A DNA stretch of 64,000 nucleotides from Eleginops maclovinus. Its lineage: Eukaryota > Chordata > Actinopteri > Perciformes > Eleginopidae. The position numbers were made by a program, and so were the translations under genes. Below, in pieces: positions 58,381 to 64,000 of this stretch (position 1 is the stretch's first letter; each line of letters opens with the position of its first letter). The stretch covers positions 2,051,001 through 2,115,000 of the forward strand of contig NC_086351.1 in NCBI RefSeq assembly GCF_036324505.1. The letters run 5' to 3'. Below the pieces are notes generated by a model. It was not told the origin of the DNA and ran no database searches. It worked only from the letters and a program-made list of their open reading frames with translations.

Positions 58381-58810
58381 GAGTGGTGGAAGAGGTTCTC
58401 AGATATTCTACTTCAGTAAAAGTAGAAATACTAAATTCTAGATTGTGTTACAAGTAAATGTCCTGCTGTCAAATTCTTACTTGCGTTTTAGTATCCACAT
58501 TAAAGAACTCGTTATGTGTGATAGCCCATTTAAGAATCATATATATTAAATGAAGATTGATGCATTAATGTGTCTCTAACAGCTGTAAAGGTGGAGCTTA
58601 CTGTATTTGTATACACGCTGTTAGATATCTTAATTGTGTGTTGATGTTTTTTGTGTTGATTTGTATTTGGTATTAGAAATGTGGATCTATATAAAGTAAC
58701 AAAAAGTGGCAAATAAATGAGTCAACAATACAATGTTGGCTGCCATTTTGCAGTAGATTACAAGGGTAAAGATGCATTAGATGGAAATACTCGAGTAAAT
58801 GTACTCCATG
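58381..58810 (+). repeat. Teleost repeat fragment (GTGGTGGAAGA...AAGTAGAAATAC type)
   Basis: Begins GAGTGGTGGAAGAGGTTCTC and contains CTTCAGTAAAAGTAGAAATA and ACTCGAGTAAATGTACTCCA, words of an abundant dispersed fish repeat. Reverse-oriented words (CCTACTTTTACTTGTAACAG and AGTATTTCTACCATACTTAA) appear at 59728-59775. The two may be the ends of one element split by about 0.9 kb, or two insertions. Confidence 0.55.
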
Positions 58811-58934
58811 ACGTTTCAGCAGGGAAATGAAAGGGTGAATATACATGTAGTCTGCATGTGTCTCAGAGAGCCGCGCACAGACAGGAGCAGGAGCGCATAC
58901 TAATCATACGTGTCTGTCAGTTTAATTTTCAGAG

Positions 58935-59141
58935 ATGAGCAGTTCTGGCGTTTGGAAACAGTGGAGCTGCGCGGTGTGGGACCGCCGGCTTCCCGGAGCA
59001 GATGCTGCCCTATCGATCCGCCTCGCGCTGCAGCAGCACGGAGGGATGCGCGTGAGGGGTGGATGGCGAGGAGTAGCTGGAGGTAAAATGGTCAACGGCT
59101 ACAGAGCGAAAATAAAAAGGTCCTTTTGGAGGTCGGGGTGA
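58935..59141 (+). other. GC-rich ORF island, doubtful gene
   Basis: A 68-codon ORF starting MSSSGVWKQWSCAVWDRR lies in a locally GC-rich patch between the two arms of the dispersed repeat. It has no recognisable domain, and a donor-like GGTAAA follows GTAGCTGGA. It could be cargo of the repeat, an exon, or chance. Confidence 0.15.
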
Positions 59142-59654
59142 AAGTTCACCTTCTGTGGCGGAAAAATCCGAGAAGGAAGGCTGACACTCGAGCTGCTGCA
59201 AGGCCCCCAACTCTGAACACTGCAGGGGGGGGGGGGTTCTGAGTTGGTCAACATCCTCATATTATTATTATTATTATTTATTGAGTATTATTTAGTTGAC
59301 AGGATCAGTTTCTTTGCAGGTTCATGTTGTTATACAGTAATATAATTGACATGGATAAAGATACTGTACCTGCAGTGTGAGAAGTCACGAGCTCCACATC
59401 GAGCTGGAAAATGATCATCACAACAAATCCAGTGAGGTAAAATAAACCATTCTGCATAATTCAGATTCACAATACTTGATGGTCCTTTAAAGTGACGTGA
59501 AATGTGAATGTGTCCGTGGCACTGGAATAATAAAACAACGTCCCCCAGACACTGAACAACACTCATACCCCAAATAAGGAATCTGCATCCTCAAGGGGCG
59601 TCAAGAGTGTGCTTGGTTCTGGCATGGGTCCAATAAAATATCAGTGGAATTAAA

Positions 59655-59800
59655 AATAAATAATGTCACTCACTTTTAGTGTTACTACTTACATTGATTT
59701 GTTTTGGACTTTTACAGTAACATTTTGAATGCCTACTTTTACTTGTAACAGAGTATTTCTACCATACTTAAATAAAGTGCGTCTTACACCTCTGCGTTTC
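59655..59800 (-). repeat. Inverted partner of the 58.4-kb repeat
   Basis: Carries the reverse-complement words of the repeat at 58381, including TACTTTTACTTGTAACAGAG. Confidence 0.5.
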
Positions 59801-59914
59801 CTCTAGTGCTGGAAAAATCCTGAATTCCTGTAACGGGGGGTTAATACAAAAGATATATTCACTTTCCACCTGTGTAACTGATTATTTGAACTGCACAAGA
59901 AGCCCATTTGATAT

Positions 59915-60090
59915 TAGATTAGATCAGATGAAAGGTACTTTATTGATCACATATTAGGAAATTGTTTCGTTACAGGTGCACGCAAAAAATGCACATACAT
60001 GAAAAATAAAAACAACATAGAAAATCACATCTCTAGAGTATACAGTACACAATATACCGATTATAAGCTATAGGAAATTATAAAGTGTGC
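59915..60090 (-). repeat. LINE 3'-end fragment
   Basis: GGTACTTTATTGATCACATA followed by TTAGGAAATTGTTTCGTTACAG is a typical reversed 3' end of fish L2/Maui-like LINEs (tttattgatcccatattgggaaa type). The coding part is absent. Confidence 0.55.
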
Positions 60091-60129
60091 AAAGTGTCTG
60101 CAGCTTTAACGAAAACCAGTGAGGCCATT

Positions 60130-60450
60130 TCCATTTTAAGCATTTAGCTCATGCTCCCATCCCGAGACACTTTCCTCCGAGCTGCAGCAGCATCAGCAAC
60201 ATTACAGCCAAAACATTTACATTTCAGCCATTTAGCTGATGCTCTCAGAGGGACTCACAGTGAAGAGGCCCCTCCATCACCACCACAGCTATAAATATAA
60301 CGAGGAATACTCAACATTTCTAGCTGTATCTCTCCAGCAAAGTGACTTTCAATATGGTGGGTGCAGAATAAGCTTTTAATCTAAAGCCAATATTGAACGT
60401 GTTTAGATTTTAACCATTTAGCTGATGCTTTCATCCTGAGGGACATGTAT
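60130..60450. repeat. Three diverged CATTTAGCTGATGCT repeat units
   Basis: CATTTAGCTSATGCT followed by a TC-rich and GAGGGAC-like part occurs near 60140, 60228 and 60416. These are remnants of a common short fish repeat. Confidence 0.5.
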
Positions 60451-61273
60451 GGCTGCCTCGAAAGCCTGCATCTCCAATATTACAAGCAGCCAATAGCGAA
60501 GAGGTCAGGGGTCAGGTGACATTGCTGTGACCTTTAAATGACCATGCATGTGCTGGAGAATAAACAGAATGAGCCAAAATATAAATGCTAAATGTACTTT
60601 CTGCAGGGAGAAGGGGAAAGGAAGGAGGGAGAGCTCCGAGCAGATGAGTTTGCAGTCAACGAGTGACATGTCAAGATTCATAAATTCATATTTTATTAGG
60701 AGAAAATGGAAAACTAAAAGCAGAAGCAGTGGTGTTTTCTGCAGCCAGGGACGTGCAGTGCATGCTGGTCCACAGAAGGCCAGCAGCAGCAACAGGAAAC
60801 AGGAGGAGAAACGTGCAGGGCCACATTATTCATCCTGTACTTTACACACAACCCCCAAATCTGCTGTTTAATCACCGAGTAAACGTGATCACTTATTGGT
60901 AAATCATAATGGATGGGGTGCACGCGCGGGTATGCAGTTTTGAATGAGATATTGACTCGTTGTTTGCAGCAGAGAAAAAGGTGGAAAATAATCCACATTA
61001 CGGGGTTTTACGCAGCGTCCATCTGGGAGAGAAATAAAACCTGAAGGATGAAAATCAGCAGCTTCTCTCTGTTTCTGATCACCTGTGAGGGTTCTCCAAA
61101 TCCAGCTGTTGTATAATTATACTGATTACATAATGATTATTGGTGTTTAACCTCTGAAGAAATATAGCAATACTCGTCCTGTTCTGATGTCAGACTGGTG
61201 CTGCTGTTCTGACGCTAAATGGGTCATTTTGTTTCCATCTAATCTGGATATCCCATGAATTATTTAATCAGGG

Positions 61274-64000
<2,727 letters not shown>

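Overview
The window is nuclear genomic DNA from a bony fish, probably a percomorph teleost; the species cannot be fixed from sequence. The evidence is intron-split vertebrate genes (two cathepsins, a FISNA-NACHT-LRR immune receptor, a ONECUT factor), long (CA)n/(GT)n microsatellites, teleost SINE/LINE tails and an intact Ty3/gypsy element. There are no operons or prokaryotic genes.

Layout. 1-2651 (+): the last four exons of a cathepsin K-like protease. 5.2-16.7 kb (-): a RING-FISNA-NACHT-LRR (NLRC3-like) gene whose seven distal LRR exons lie in a 777-bp tandem array with exact spacing and almost identical introns. 17357-17440 and 23038-23145 (+): orphan exon-like segments of unknown identity. 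17487-22208 (+): a full-length gypsy retrotransposon with identical 164-bp LTRs, a 5-bp target duplication and one 1264-codon gag-pol ORF. 22.65-27.19 kb (-): three phase-compatible 5' exons of a gene I do not recognise. Its first exon is copied as an inverted repeat at 27.3-27.74 kb, where a perfect GAGCA repeat of about 52 units has grown inside the copy without losing the reading frame. 28.15-28.69 kb: a retroviral-type 3' LTR. 29.03-29.27 kb: a tRNA-derived SINE. 31322-42125 (+): a complete eight-exon cathepsin S-like gene, with a likely GC-AG first intron and ISRE-like motifs in a duplicated upstream segment. 42.1-48.2 kb: intergenic DNA and the probable long 3' UTR of the next gene. 48200-56036 (-): a two-exon ONECUT-family gene (CUT domain plus homeodomain) with a 6.5-kb intron. 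56-64 kb: its upstream flank, with repeat fragments and microsatellites.

Function. The two cathepsins share intron positions and phases and are tandem paralogues, matching the CTSK-CTSS pair of vertebrates. Cathepsin S normally serves antigen processing and is interferon-inducible in mammals. The NLR is an innate-immunity gene lying between them on the opposite strand. The most striking structures are the homogenised LRR-exon array, the frame-preserving pentanucleotide expansion in an inverted exon copy, the very young gypsy insertion, and a 132-bp NLR intron that is fully open in frame.
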